64,000 nt of DNA from an uncultured Porphyromonadaceae bacterium (GTDB taxonomy: Bacteria; Bacteroidota; Bacteroidia; Bacteroidales; Muribaculaceae), in assembly GCA_947176755.1 (NCBI GenBank), contig CAMWRW010000003.1:1-64000 (forward strand), in the 5' to 3' direction. This document shows positions 19,565 through 29,986 of this stretch, piece by piece (position 1 is the stretch's first letter; each line of letters opens with the position of its first letter). The notes beneath the pieces are model-generated. The model saw only the letters and a list, made by a program, of their open reading frames with translations, was not told the origin of the DNA and did no database searches. Both the position numbers and the translations under genes were made by a program.

Positions 19565-20446
19565 ATGAAGAAAATATTCGCTATCGCCGCGATTACGGCT
19601 GCTGCATTCACATCCTCATCCAATGCACAGATACTATACAAAGTCGAGAAAAACGGCTCCGACAAAGTCAGCTATATCCTCGGAACTCACCATTTCGCCC
19701 CGATGTCGTCCGTAGACAAAATCGAAGAACTCCCCTCGATTCTTAGAAGTGTCGAGAAACTTTACGGGGAACTCGATATGGAACAAATGACCAATCCGGC
19801 CGTAATGATGGCCATGCAGCAGTCGCTGGTGGCTCCCGCCGACAGCACACTCGACAAGATTCTCACGCCCGCACAGCTCGACTCGCTAAAAGTTGTCTGG
19901 AATGACTACACCGGCGGACAGGCTCCGATTGAAATGATGTTTGGCGTCAAACCGTCGGTGATCTCCACCCAGCTTGCCGTCTTGATGGGCCAACGCGTGC
20001 TTCCCGAGCTCAATCCGCTTGAGGGAATCGACAACACGATGCAGACGCGGGCCAAAGAGCTTGGCATTCCCGTCGGAGGTCTTGAAACAATGGATTTCCA
20101 GATCGACATGCTTTACAACCGTCCTGTCGCCGAGCAGGCCGAGAGCCTGATGGAAATCGTGCGTGATGCCAAAGGCGAGGAGGAGAAAGCAATCCGGATT
20201 TCCGAGGCTTACCTCAATCACAATATCGACGAAATCCTTAAGGTCATGGCCGAGGAGGAACAAGATGACCCGGAAACACTCGAAAGAATACTATTCTCAC
20301 GCAACGCCAACTGGGTCGGCACGCTCAAGGATGAAATGGCCGACCGATCGCTGATGGTGGTTGTCGGAGCGGGCCATCTGGGAGGCAACCGGGGCGTGCT
20401 CGAACTTCTGCGCAAAGAGGGTTACACCGTGACACCCGTTGAATAA
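19565..20446 (+). CDS. TraB/GumN family protein
   Basis: YILGTHHFAPMSSVD; MVVVGAGHLGGNRGVLELLRKEGYTV. Confidence 0.92.
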   Translation: MKKIFAIAAITAAAFTSSSNAQILYKVEKNGSDKVSYILGTHHFAPMSSVDKIEELPSILRSVEKLYGELDMEQMTNPAVMMAMQQSLVAPADSTLDKILTPAQLDSLKVVWNDYTGGQAPIEMMFGVKPSVISTQLAVLMGQRVLPELNPLEGIDNTMQTRAKELGIPVGGLETMDFQIDMLYNRPVAEQAESLMEIVRDAKGEEEKAIRISEAYLNHNIDEILKVMAEEEQDDPETLERILFSRNANWVGTLKDEMADRSLMVVVGAGHLGGNRGVLELLRKEGYTVTPVE

Positions 20447-20461
20447 TCCGCCCGATTCACA

Positions 20462-21310
20462 ATGGACATTGAGCTTAAAGATATAGAGTTTTCATATACC
20501 GGGAAAGGAGCCCCGGCGCTGCAAGGCGTGACAGCACGGATAGCGCCGGGAATCCACCTCCTCGCCGGGGAAAACGGCGCCGGAAAAACAACCTTGCTTC
20601 ACATTATCGCAGGGCTGCGCCGACCGACCCGGGGCCTCTGCCTTATCGACGGCGCCGATCCCGCAAGCGACCGTCCCGGAGAGATGGGACAACTGTTTCT
20701 GCTGGAGGAGAATCAGGAATTTCCCGGGAAAACGATCATGGATTTTGCCGCACAACATTCCCGGTTTTATCCAAAGTTCTCACAAACCGATTTTCTTTAT
20801 AACCTTGGAGAGTTCGGACTGACAGGGAACGAACCGATGAAAAAACTATCCGTCGGCATGAAAAAGAAAGCACAGCTATCTTACATACTTGCCCTCGGAA
20901 CCCCCTTGCTGCTTCTTGACGAACCCACCAACGCCCTGGATATCGAAGGCCGCGAGACCCTGCGCCGCCTTATCGGGATGCAGATTCAACCCGACAGGAC
21001 TCTCCTCATATCAACCCACTCCATCGAGCAGTTCGAGAGCCTTTTCGACGGGTGTATCGTTCTGGAAAGGTCGAAACTTGTGCTTACGGCCACAGAAGAG
21101 GAAGTATCCTCGCGACTGGCATTCCGCAATCTGCGCGAGTCTGATGCCGAGGCCCTCTACACAGAACCGCAGATAAACGGAACGCTCGCCATCACCCCTT
21201 TGCACAGAGATGACGAACCGACACGCACCGACTGGCGCATGCTGTACAGCGCCCTTCATTCCCCGGCCCAGGCACGAATCTTAGAATCAATAACAACCAA
21301 ACGCCCATGA
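20462..21310 (+). CDS. ABC transporter ATP-binding protein
   Basis: LLAGENGAGKTTLLHIIAGL (Walker A), LLLLDEPTNALD (Walker B). Confidence 0.94.
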   Translation: MDIELKDIEFSYTGKGAPALQGVTARIAPGIHLLAGENGAGKTTLLHIIAGLRRPTRGLCLIDGADPASDRPGEMGQLFLLEENQEFPGKTIMDFAAQHSRFYPKFSQTDFLYNLGEFGLTGNEPMKKLSVGMKKKAQLSYILALGTPLLLLDEPTNALDIEGRETLRRLIGMQIQPDRTLLISTHSIEQFESLFDGCIVLERSKLVLTATEEEVSSRLAFRNLRESDAEALYTEPQINGTLAITPLHRDDEPTRTDWRMLYSALHSPAQARILESITTKRP

Positions 21311-22119
21311 ACCCATCCCTGAACCCCGACCGGTTTTCATGGAACCGCATCGGCGCTCTTTGTCATTATTATGGACCGCGCCTCCGAAAACAAATGATAA
21401 TATATTTTTGTGTGTCGCTGATCGCTTCCATTATCACTCTCATTCCGGCGCCGGGGGCATTTCAAGTGGCGCTGTTTACGATGAGCCAGACGGCATTGCA
21501 GCTGATGTATTACATGGCTCCGGTCGTTCTGGCTAAAAACGGCGACACGCGCATAGTCGATCGGCTGGTTCCCGCCACGTCTCTTGAGAAATTCCTGTTC
21601 CTGACATGTTATTTTATTCCGGTCACGGGAGGCTTGACTCTGCTGCTCCCCCTGATTTCAACGAAGGTCTACATGATGATTCCGGCCGTTCAGACAGCAG
21701 ATCTTGTCGATCTGCTCAATATAAGAGCCAACACGTCATGGCCCATACAGTTGACAAACATCATGGGCGGAATATCATGCGTCCTGACTTGTCTATATGT
21801 CGTTGTTCGCTCGCATAGCAACCGGACGCTGAAAGGAGTTCTCTCCGTGTTCGGCGTAGAGATAGCAATAGGGATTCTGGGGGCAATATGGGGCATGTCT
21901 ACCGCGTTTATGGAAGGGTTTCACGACGGATATTCAGGCGTGTGCCCCAACAACCTGAGCGCCCTCAGCCGGGAAGAAACCAATCAGATTATGCATGACG
22001 CCATAACCGGCATGACTCAATCCGACGGTTTCCTCATCGCTGTCAACATGATCATCGGAGGGTACATGCTGCTGATGTTCATTCTCAACTACAGAGTGCA
22101 AAAGAAGATGTCCGTTTAA
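21307..22119 (+). CDS. ABC transporter permease-like membrane protein
   Basis: Multiple TM segments; start overlaps stop of upstream ATPase and stop overlaps GntR start. Confidence 0.7.
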   Translation: MNPSLNPDRFSWNRIGALCHYYGPRLRKQMIIYFCVSLIASIITLIPAPGAFQVALFTMSQTALQLMYYMAPVVLAKNGDTRIVDRLVPATSLEKFLFLTCYFIPVTGGLTLLLPLISTKVYMMIPAVQTADLVDLLNIRANTSWPIQLTNIMGGISCVLTCLYVVVRSHSNRTLKGVLSVFGVEIAIGILGAIWGMSTAFMEGFHDGYSGVCPNNLSALSREETNQIMHDAITGMTQSDGFLIAVNMIIGGYMLLMFILNYRVQKKMSV

Positions 22120-22472
22120 TGGAATTCAGTTCAGACAAACCGATCTACCGACAGATTGTCGACTATGCCTGCTGCCGCGTGATGGGCGGCGAGTGGAGTC
22201 CCGGAGGAGGCGTTCCTTCGGTCAGGGAGTTGTCGGCGGCTCTTGGAGTCAACAGCCGGACCGTTCTGAAAGCATTCGACGATCTTCAGGAAGAGGGCAT
22301 TATAATTCCCCGTCGCGGCATGGGGTTCATCCTTGCGGAGGATGCTCCGCAACGCATCATGGCCAAACGGAGGCAGGAATTTTTCAACACGACCATTCCG
22401 GCCATCCGTGAAGAGATGGAGCGCCTGGGAATAACTTCCGCCGAACTTATCGAAGCCTTGAAAAAGGGGTAA
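22119..22472 (+). CDS. GntR family transcriptional regulator (YtrA-type)
   Basis: FSSDKPIYRQIVDYACCRVMGGEWSPGGGVPSVRELSAALGVNSRTVLKAFDDLQEEGII. Confidence 0.93.
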   Translation: MEFSSDKPIYRQIVDYACCRVMGGEWSPGGGVPSVRELSAALGVNSRTVLKAFDDLQEEGIIIPRRGMGFILAEDAPQRIMAKRRQEFFNTTIPAIREEMERLGITSAELIEALKKG

Positions 22473-22511
22473 GACCCCGCGCTCACATATATCTTAATGC
22501 CGGAGAACCGA

Positions 22512-23489
22512 TCAGCGGTGGAACACGAAGAACCGCGACGGATCGAAGCGGGGCAAAGCCATAAGCTGGACGTCGGCCTTCCGGTCGAGGAGCGTTTCCT
22601 GAGCAGACCCGACGGTCAACCCGTCGGATTCAAGCGCCTCGCGAACAGCCTTCACGGCCTTCGCGGGCGTATTGTTGTCTTTAGAGAGATGGCATAGAAA
22701 AATGTAACGCAAGTCAGGGTTGACAATCTCTTTGAGAAAACGCGCAGTGTCAGCGTTGTCGAGATGGCCGTTGACATCCCGGATTCTTGCCTTCAGATAT
22801 TCGGGATAGGGGCCGAACCGCAACATTTCGGAATCATAATTCGCCTCGATCACGAGATAATTAGCCCGCGACATATAATGGCGGGCACGGTCGGTGACGG
22901 CCCCGAGGTCGGTGGCGAGCACGAAACGCCTTCCTTCATATTCCAGAGAGAAGCCCATATTGTCGCTGCCATCGTGGGGCACTTCAAAGGCGGTTGCCTC
23001 GAATCCTGCAATCTTGAAAGGAATTTCCTTAAAAATCGGGGTATGGTACTCCTTGATCCGTCGCGAAATGGAGTGGCGGCGGAGAAGACCGTTCAGCACG
23101 CGGTTGGTGCAGAAAAGGGTAATATGCCGGTTGTTTCGCAGCAGATTGTAGGCATATTTGACATGATCGGAATGGTCGTGGGTGAGCAGAAGTCCTCTCA
23201 CAGACGACATCGGGATACCATTTGCGGCCAGAATATCGCGCACCTGCTCGGATCTGATTCCGGCGTCGATTATAACGCCCCCCTCCTCCGTGCCGACATA
23301 ACAGGAATTTCCGCTTGACCCGGAGGCCAGCGAGAGGTAGAATATCCGCCCCGGACGGGGTTCGGCGGAGGCAGGTTCGTCAAGATCCGTCAACCCCCCT
23401 CGCCCCGGATCGAACGCCTTGCCGGCATTCAGATCCAGTTCGTCGAAAGGAAGGCGAGGATGATTATCGAATCTTAATTTTTTACTCAT
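22512..23489 (-). CDS. MBL fold metallo-hydrolase (YycJ-like)
   Basis: LASGSSGNSCYVG, LLTHDHSDHV. Confidence 0.93.
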   Translation of the reverse strand: MSKKLRFDNHPRLPFDELDLNAGKAFDPGRGGLTDLDEPASAEPRPGRIFYLSLASGSSGNSCYVGTEEGGVIIDAGIRSEQVRDILAANGIPMSSVRGLLLTHDHSDHVKYAYNLLRNNRHITLFCTNRVLNGLLRRHSISRRIKEYHTPIFKEIPFKIAGFEATAFEVPHDGSDNMGFSLEYEGRRFVLATDLGAVTDRARHYMSRANYLVIEANYDSEMLRFGPYPEYLKARIRDVNGHLDNADTARFLKEIVNPDLRYIFLCHLSKDNNTPAKAVKAVREALESDGLTVGSAQETLLDRKADVQLMALPRFDPSRFFVFHR

Positions 23490-23503
23490 TTTCAGATTGG
23501 GAA

Positions 23504-24223
23504 TCAGGAGGGAACATGAATTAGAAAGATCGCCGGACGCTTGTCGTAATCAGTCTTCCGCCCCTTCCATCGGGAAGCCGGGAGCGTAACGACCGACTCA
23601 CGGGCGGGATCCGTAATGTCGCAGGCCACACAGAGGAGCGTATCGGGTCGGAGAGAGCCTGCAAGGAATTCCACGAGGCGGTTGTTGCGGTAAGGAGTCT
23701 CGATAAAAATCTGGGTCTGGCCGAGTTTGCGGGCCCGCGATTCAAGCTCGCGCAGCGCGGCGAGTCGCTCCCCCTCTTTGATCGGAAGATATCCATTGAA
23801 AGCAAAACCCTGGCCGTTAAATCCGGAAGCCATAAGGGCCATAAGAATGCTGGAGGGCCCGACGAGCGGAACGACTTTTCTCCCCTCCCGCTGGGCAATC
23901 GCCACCACGGCTGCCCCCGGGTCGGCAACGGCCGGACATCCGGCCTCGCTCATCACTCCCATCGGCAATCCGCGCCTCAGAGGATCGAGAGCTGCCGAAA
24001 TCGATTCGGCCCGCGTGTGGCCGTTAAGCTCGAAAAATGTGCAGTCGTCAATCGGAAAATCCCGGTGCCAGCGTCGAAGAGCCCTTCGGGCTGTCCGGAC
24101 ATTCTCCACGATGAAATGACGGATTTCCTTGACTATTTGCAAATTGCCCATTGGAATCGACATCTCCGACGGAGCTTCCGAAATTTCAACGGGAAGAAGA
24201 TAAAGGGCAGGTAAAAGTTCCAT
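23504..24223 (-). CDS. SAM-dependent methyltransferase, tetrapyrrole methylase/RsmI-like
   Basis: LYLLPVEISE...MGVMSEAGCPAVADPG. Confidence 0.9.
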   Translation of the reverse strand: MELLPALYLLPVEISEAPSEMSIPMGNLQIVKEIRHFIVENVRTARRALRRWHRDFPIDDCTFFELNGHTRAESISAALDPLRRGLPMGVMSEAGCPAVADPGAAVVAIAQREGRKVVPLVGPSSILMALMASGFNGQGFAFNGYLPIKEGERLAALRELESRARKLGQTQIFIETPYRNNRLVEFLAGSLRPDTLLCVACDITDPARESVVTLPASRWKGRKTDYDKRPAIFLIHVPS

Positions 24224-24362
24224 AATTCTGTTTTGCCTTTTATCTAACGCAAAAAAGGGCGTTTTATTGAACTTCCACCGGCAATTTGGGGATTGGGGGG
24301 CATTTTATTATATTTGCAATGGAGTTGCATCAGGCAATCTGTAATTTCACGGTATAAAAATA

Positions 24363-25637
24363 ATGGAAGTGGAGAGAATATTGTCGACAGGAGAACGCGT
24401 TCCGGAAGGGTTCGCAAAAATGATCGAAGAGATGCTCGGGAAAGCGGCCGATACGTTTTTCGACGCTCTATGCGAGTCTCCCTCCGTGGCGATAAAGATC
24501 AATCGGCGCAAAGCGGGAAGTCCGGCAGCGGCCGGATACGGCGAAGGTGAGCCCGTGAGATGGTGCGAATCCGGAATATATCTTGAACAGCGTCCGAAAT
24601 TCACGCTCAATCCCCTGCTTCACGCCGGAGTCTTTTATGTGCAGGATCCCTCCTCTATGGTCTATGAGACATTGGCGTCGCAAGCCATGGAGCTGACAGG
24701 CCATAAAGGTCCGGTTGTGGCGCTTGATCTTTGCGCCGCTCCCGGGGGAAAATCGACCTCTATCCTCAATGCGCTTCCCGACGGGTCGCTGCTTGTGGCC
24801 AACGAAATTGTGCCGGCGCGTGCGAAAGTGCTTCGGGAGAACCTCATCAAATGGGGCTACCCGGAAGTGATAGTGACCCGCGAAGACTCCTCAAGACTTG
24901 CGGCGGGAGGCGAGCAGTTCGACCTTGTAGCCGTCGATGCGCCCTGCTCCGGCGAAGGAATGATGAGAAAGGAGCCGACGGCGGCCACCCAATGGAGTCG
25001 GCGGCTTATCGAACAATGCGCCTCGCTGCAGAGGGAGCTCCTTCGCAATGCGGCCGCGATGCTCAAACCCGGGGGAGTGCTTATATATTCCACTTGCACG
25101 TTCAACACCGTTGAAAATGAAGACAATCTGGCCTTCGCCGTCGAAGAACTCGGGCTGGAATCCTGTCGGGCGCAACTTCCTGACGGAACCGCGATCGGCA
25201 CCGAACTCAAGGGGGATTATCCGGCACTCCGCTTCATGCCCCATCTCACTCGCGGGGAGGGTCTTTTCGCGGCAATCCTCCGCAAACCGGGAGAATACCT
25301 GCCGACGGCCGATCCCGGACGTGTCGGCAAGAATATCGCAGGACTCACCCGGCCCATTCTCGACCGAATCCCGACAACCACAATCAAAGGGCGACTGGAA
25401 GTTCCGGCCCCGGAATGGCCGCTGTCGACAGATTTTCCCGCCGATTTTCCCCGCGTCGGACTCACGGAGGAGGAGGCCCTCTCCTACCTGCGGCATGAAG
25501 CCCTCCGTCTCCCTGCAGAGACCCCTCGCGGATATGTGGCAGTCTGTTTCAACGGCGTCCCGCTCGGCCTGGTGAAAAATATCGGCAATCGGGCCAACAA
25601 CCTCTATCCCTCGGAATGGAGAATACGCCATCTTTAA
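24363..25637 (+). CDS. NOL1/NOP2/sun (RsmF-like) RNA m5C methyltransferase
   Basis: LDLCAAPGGKSTSI, DAPCSGEGMMRKEP. Confidence 0.93.
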   Translation: MEVERILSTGERVPEGFAKMIEEMLGKAADTFFDALCESPSVAIKINRRKAGSPAAAGYGEGEPVRWCESGIYLEQRPKFTLNPLLHAGVFYVQDPSSMVYETLASQAMELTGHKGPVVALDLCAAPGGKSTSILNALPDGSLLVANEIVPARAKVLRENLIKWGYPEVIVTREDSSRLAAGGEQFDLVAVDAPCSGEGMMRKEPTAATQWSRRLIEQCASLQRELLRNAAAMLKPGGVLIYSTCTFNTVENEDNLAFAVEELGLESCRAQLPDGTAIGTELKGDYPALRFMPHLTRGEGLFAAILRKPGEYLPTADPGRVGKNIAGLTRPILDRIPTTTIKGRLEVPAPEWPLSTDFPADFPRVGLTEEEALSYLRHEALRLPAETPRGYVAVCFNGVPLGLVKNIGNRANNLYPSEWRIRHL

Positions 25638-25650
25638 CAGAAAAATCAGA

Positions 25651-27858
25651 ATGAAAAAAGAGAACATAGGGGATTCAGGCAAGGCGAAAAGAGGTTCATT
25701 CCCGGTGACGGGGATGATGTGCGCCGTATGCGCCGGCACGGTCCAATCGACATTGCAGTCGCAGAAGGGGGTGGAGAGTGCGGAAGTGAATTTCGCCACT
25801 CAGGAGGCAACCATTCTGTGGAATCCCGAGCAGACTTCTCCCGAACAGCTTGCCGAGGCCGTCCGCACGGCGGGCTACGACATGATTGTCGCCTCCGACC
25901 TTGCAGAAGCCACGACTCTCAAGGATGAGGAGGAGGCCCGCGCATGGAAGAGAATGAAATGGAAAACTGTTCTTGCATGGACACTGACTATCCCGTTGGC
26001 CACGCTCTGCATGATTCATATCCATTTTCCCGGGGAGGCCTGGGTATATATGGTGATGACTGCAATCGTGATGGGCATCTGCGGACGTGATTTTTACGTT
26101 CGCGGCTGGCAATCATTGCGTCACGGTCGCCCGTCGATGGACACACTCGTGGCCCTCTCTACGGGAGTCAGCTTCCTATTCTCCGCATTCAACACCATCC
26201 GGCCCGTCTATTTCGAACGCCATGGAATTAATGCCGACCTCTACTATGAGGGAGCGGCGATGATTATCGCTTTTGTCCTGACCGGCAAACTGATGGAGAC
26301 CCGCAGCCGCCGAAACACGGGGGCGGCCCTTAGGGCTCTGATGGGACTTCAACCGAGGGAGGCGCTGCTCGTGCTTCCCGACGGGTCGGTCCGCACGGTT
26401 GACATCGATTCGCTCCGTCCGGGCGACGTTGTGGCTGTCAGACCCGGGGAGCGTGTCCCGGTCGACGGTACGGTGGTGAAAGGCTCGACCTCGATCGACG
26501 AGAGCATGCTGACCGGAGAATCCGAGAAAGTGGAGAAAACGCCGGGAGCCCACGTCACGGCCGGCACAGTCAATGGCCTCGGCACAATCGACATCCGCGC
26601 ACGGAAAGTTGGCGCCGACACGGAACTTGCCCGGATTATCCGGTCTGTCCATGAGGCACAGGGATCAAAAGCCCCGGTCCAGCGTCTTGTCGACAAGGTG
26701 AGCGCAGTTTTTGTTCCGACGGTGATTGCGATCTCGATTCTTACATTCTGCATCTGGTATTTTAGCGGACCGGGACATCTTCCCCAAGCATTGGTCACAT
26801 CCATATCCGTGCTTGTTATCGCCTGTCCATGCGCTCTGGGGCTCGCGACCCCGACGGCAATCATGGCCGGAATCGGAGCGGGTGCACGCCGGGGAATCTT
26901 GATAAAGGATGCCACGGCGCTCGAACTGCTGGCCCGCGTTGACACGGTCGTGTTCGACAAAACGGGCACTCTCACCAAGGGGGAACCGCGGGTGACCGGC
27001 GTGGTCGGCGAGGGCTGTGAACGCGAGCTTTACGGGGCCGAACTGAAGTCGACACATCCTTTGGCCGAGGCTCTTTGTTATTATTTCAAAGAGAAGGGCG
27101 TCGAAGCGATCTCTCCCGAGGAATTTCATTACATTCCCGGCAAGGGGATGGAGTTCCGGACGGGGAGAACACTTTACAGGGCAGGCAGCGCGGAACTGGC
27201 TTCCACGGGAAACGAGGAGCTGCGGGAAGCGGTTGCGTCCCGACTGTCGCAGGGCGAAGGCGTTGTGGTGGTCGAACGCGATGGCAGAGCGGTCATGGCC
27301 TTCAGTGTGGCCGACACGCTCCGACCCGATTCGACCGAAACGGTCAAGACCCTTGAAGGAATGGGAATAGAGACCATCCTTCTTACGGGCGACCGACGGG
27401 CTACGGCCGAAGCGATAGCCCGCAAGGCAGGCATCGACAAGGTCGAGGCCGAGACGCTCCCGGCCGACAAATATCACTTTATCCGCCGGCTGCGCGAGGA
27501 GGGACGGAAAGTGGCCATGATTGGAGACGGCATCAACGACGCCGAAGCTCTCGCCGAGGCCGATGTGTCTGTAGCGATGGGTGGCGGCTCGGACATCGCT
27601 ATGGAAGTTGCCCAGCTGACGCTTGTCGGGGCCAGGCCATCGTCGCTCCCTGACGCAATCAGGCTATCGGGGGCGACTCTCAGGATTATCCGCGAGAACC
27701 TCTTCTGGGCCTTCATCTACAACGCGATAGGAATTCCGCTGGCGGCCGGGGCGCTCTACGGTGTCGGATTTCTGCTGACCCCGATGTTCGCATCGGCGGC
27801 AATGGCCCTCTCGTCGGTGTGTGTGGTGACAAATTCTCTTCGTCTTACAAAAAAATAA
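25651..27858 (+). CDS. copA: Heavy-metal (copper) translocating P-type ATPase
   Basis: GMMCAVCAGTVQ metal-binding site, CPC (VIACPCALGLATP), DKTGTLT. Confidence 0.94.
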   Translation: MKKENIGDSGKAKRGSFPVTGMMCAVCAGTVQSTLQSQKGVESAEVNFATQEATILWNPEQTSPEQLAEAVRTAGYDMIVASDLAEATTLKDEEEARAWKRMKWKTVLAWTLTIPLATLCMIHIHFPGEAWVYMVMTAIVMGICGRDFYVRGWQSLRHGRPSMDTLVALSTGVSFLFSAFNTIRPVYFERHGINADLYYEGAAMIIAFVLTGKLMETRSRRNTGAALRALMGLQPREALLVLPDGSVRTVDIDSLRPGDVVAVRPGERVPVDGTVVKGSTSIDESMLTGESEKVEKTPGAHVTAGTVNGLGTIDIRARKVGADTELARIIRSVHEAQGSKAPVQRLVDKVSAVFVPTVIAISILTFCIWYFSGPGHLPQALVTSISVLVIACPCALGLATPTAIMAGIGAGARRGILIKDATALELLARVDTVVFDKTGTLTKGEPRVTGVVGEGCERELYGAELKSTHPLAEALCYYFKEKGVEAISPEEFHYIPGKGMEFRTGRTLYRAGSAELASTGNEELREAVASRLSQGEGVVVVERDGRAVMAFSVADTLRPDSTETVKTLEGMGIETILLTGDRRATAEAIARKAGIDKVEAETLPADKYHFIRRLREEGRKVAMIGDGINDAEALAEADVSVAMGGGSDIAMEVAQLTLVGARPSSLPDAIRLSGATLRIIRENLFWAFIYNAIGIPLAAGALYGVGFLLTPMFASAAMALSSVCVVTNSLRLTKK

Positions 27859-27874
27859 CCTAAAAGATAAGAAT

Positions 27875-28099
27875 ATGAAATTCAAGACAAATGCAAAATG
27901 CGGAGGTTGCAAGACAACCATAATGAACGCCGTGCAGTCAAAGTTCCCTAATGCGGAATGGAGTCTCGACCTTGACTCAGCCGACAAGGTTCTGGAAGTT
28001 CACGGCATTCCCGAGGATGCGGATCATGCCGCGCAGGTAGAGAAAACAATAGAGGAAACCGGCTTCAAAGGCAGTTGGCTTCGCGAAACGGGCTATTGA
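27875..28099 (+). CDS. Heavy-metal-associated domain protein (CopZ-like)
   Basis: MKFKTNAKCGGCKTTIMNAV; immediately downstream of copA. Confidence 0.85.
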   Translation: MKFKTNAKCGGCKTTIMNAVQSKFPNAEWSLDLDSADKVLEVHGIPEDADHAAQVEKTIEETGFKGSWLRETGY

Positions 28100-28839
28100 T
28101 GGACGACGGGAAATGGGATTCCCGGACGGAGTTGCTGCTCGGCCCGGAGGGAGTGCGACATCTCTCGGAGGCTCGCGTCCTTGTTGTCGGCGTCGGCGGC
28201 GTCGGCGGCTATGCGGCTGAGATTCTGGCGCGGACAGGTGTCGGACGGCTCACTCTTGTTGATTCCGACACGGTGTCGGTTTCCAATCTCAACAGGCAGC
28301 TGATCGCCACTCGCTCATCAGTCGGTCGCTCAAAGACCGAGCTCTTCGCCGAAAGATTCCGCGACATCAATCCGGAAATCGAGGTCGAGGCCCTTGAGGA
28401 GTTCATCACCCCGGAGAATGTCGGGGACTTGCTTGACCGGAACTTCGACTATGTACTCGACTGCATCGACACGGTGAAGCCGAAAGTTGCGCTCATCACG
28501 GAGTGTCTTCGCAGAAAAATTCCGGTGATATCTTCCATGGGAGCCGGCGGCCGGACCGACCCGACCAAAGTTGTCTACACCGACATCTGGTCGACCCGCG
28601 ACGACGGACTTGCCCGCGTCGTGCGCGAACGCCTGCGCAAAGCGGGAATGCGGCATGCGAAGCTGTTGTGTGTGGCCAGCACGGAGCCGCCACGCGCCGG
28701 AGCCGTGATCGAGCTTGACATGCAAAACAAACGGAGTTCCTACGGCACGACGGCCACCATCCCCGCCCTATTCGGAATCTTCATGGGGAACCATGTCTGC
28801 ATGAGCCTCACAACCCCTCAAAAACATCCCTCAAGATGA
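28099..28839 (+). CDS. tcdA: tRNA threonylcarbamoyladenosine dehydratase (TcdA/YgdL)
   Basis: VLVVGVGGVGGYAAEILARTGVGRLTLVDSDTV. Confidence 0.92.
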   Translation: MDDGKWDSRTELLLGPEGVRHLSEARVLVVGVGGVGGYAAEILARTGVGRLTLVDSDTVSVSNLNRQLIATRSSVGRSKTELFAERFRDINPEIEVEALEEFITPENVGDLLDRNFDYVLDCIDTVKPKVALITECLRRKIPVISSMGAGGRTDPTKVVYTDIWSTRDDGLARVVRERLRKAGMRHAKLLCVASTEPPRAGAVIELDMQNKRSSYGTTATIPALFGIFMGNHVCMSLTTPQKHPSR

Positions 28840-29546
28840 TCGAACTCATTGATATCAACAAAAGCTACGGCAACCTGCATGTGCTCAAAGACATTACCCT
28901 GACCCTTCCCGAGCATGAGATTATCTCGATCACGGGCGCGAGCGGGGCGGGGAAGACGACACTGCTTCAGATAGCCGGTTCGCTCGACCTTCCGGACTCG
29001 GGACGGATCGTCTACGACGGCGAGCAACTGTCGGATATGAGCGACAAACGCCTGTCGGCGTTCCGCAATCGCCATATAGGGTTCATCTTTCAATTTCATC
29101 AGCTGATCGGAGAATTCACGGCCGAGGAGAATGTGGCTCTGCCGGCGATGATCGGAGGGAGTCGCCGAGGGAAAGCTCTTGCAAGGGCAAAAGAACTCCT
29201 CGACCTGCTTGGCATGGGGGCACGTCTGGGACACAGACCTTCCGAACTTTCGGGAGGAGAACGACAGCGCGTTGCAATAGCGCGCGCCCTGGTGAACGAC
29301 CCTAAAGTCGTGTTCGCCGACGAGCCGACCGGGAGCCTCGATACCCGCAACCGCGACGAAATCCGCGAAGTCATCATGCGGCTCAACCGAGAGCTCGGAC
29401 ATACGTTCGTCATTGTCACCCATGACCCGGAGATGGCAGAGATGGGCCATCGTATCATCCGCATGGCCGACGGACGCATCGTCGAGGATAACTTAAAAAA
29501 CGTAAAAGAGGAGGAATCCCTTGTTGAAACGGAAATTTTTGAGTAA
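28836..29546 (+). CDS. ABC transporter ATP-binding protein (LolD/MacB-like)
   Basis: ITGASGAGKTTLLQIAGSLD, LSGGERQRVAIARALVNDPKVVFADEPTGSLD. Confidence 0.94.
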   Translation: MIELIDINKSYGNLHVLKDITLTLPEHEIISITGASGAGKTTLLQIAGSLDLPDSGRIVYDGEQLSDMSDKRLSAFRNRHIGFIFQFHQLIGEFTAEENVALPAMIGGSRRGKALARAKELLDLLGMGARLGHRPSELSGGERQRVAIARALVNDPKVVFADEPTGSLDTRNRDEIREVIMRLNRELGHTFVIVTHDPEMAEMGHRIIRMADGRIVEDNLKNVKEEESLVETEIFE

Positions 29547-29628
29547 CTTCGCGCATACAAACCCTAAGGCGGAAATGGCCGCCACGCTTCACGAAGCGAA
29601 AACTTCCAACCGAAAAACAAGAAATAAA

Positions 29629-29913
29629 ATGGAAAATAAAGAAAATCAGAATCAGCTTCAGATCCAGCTCCGTCCCGAACTTGCCGATGGCAAATACACG
29701 AACCTCGCCATGATCGGCCATAGCCCCAGCGAATTTCTTATCGACTTCATCTTCGCAGCTCCCGGCATGCCCCAGGCTCCGGTTGTGAGCCGCGTGATCA
29801 TGAGCCCCGAAAATGCAAAGAAACTTCTTTTCGCGCTCACTGATAACATCAAGAAATATGAGGCTCAGTTCGGCGAAATCGCTCCCCGCAACACCAAGGG
29901 AGGCAACAACTGA
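29629..29913 (+). CDS. DUF3467 domain-containing protein
   Basis: MENKENQNQLQIQLRPELADGKYTNLAMIGHSPSEFLIDFIFAAPGMPQAPVVSRVIMSPENAK. Confidence 0.88.
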   Translation: MENKENQNQLQIQLRPELADGKYTNLAMIGHSPSEFLIDFIFAAPGMPQAPVVSRVIMSPENAKKLLFALTDNIKKYEAQFGEIAPRNTKGGNN

Positions 29914-29927
29914 TTCCAAACCGATTT

Positions 29928-29958
29928 AAGAGGCGCCGGCGTGCGCCTCTTTTTTTTT
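29928..29958 (+). terminator. Intrinsic terminator
   Basis: AAGAGGCGC-CGGCGT-GCGCCTCTTTTTTTT. Confidence 0.75.
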
Positions 29959-29986
29959 CACACATCTTTCCGGAATCCACCACGCT

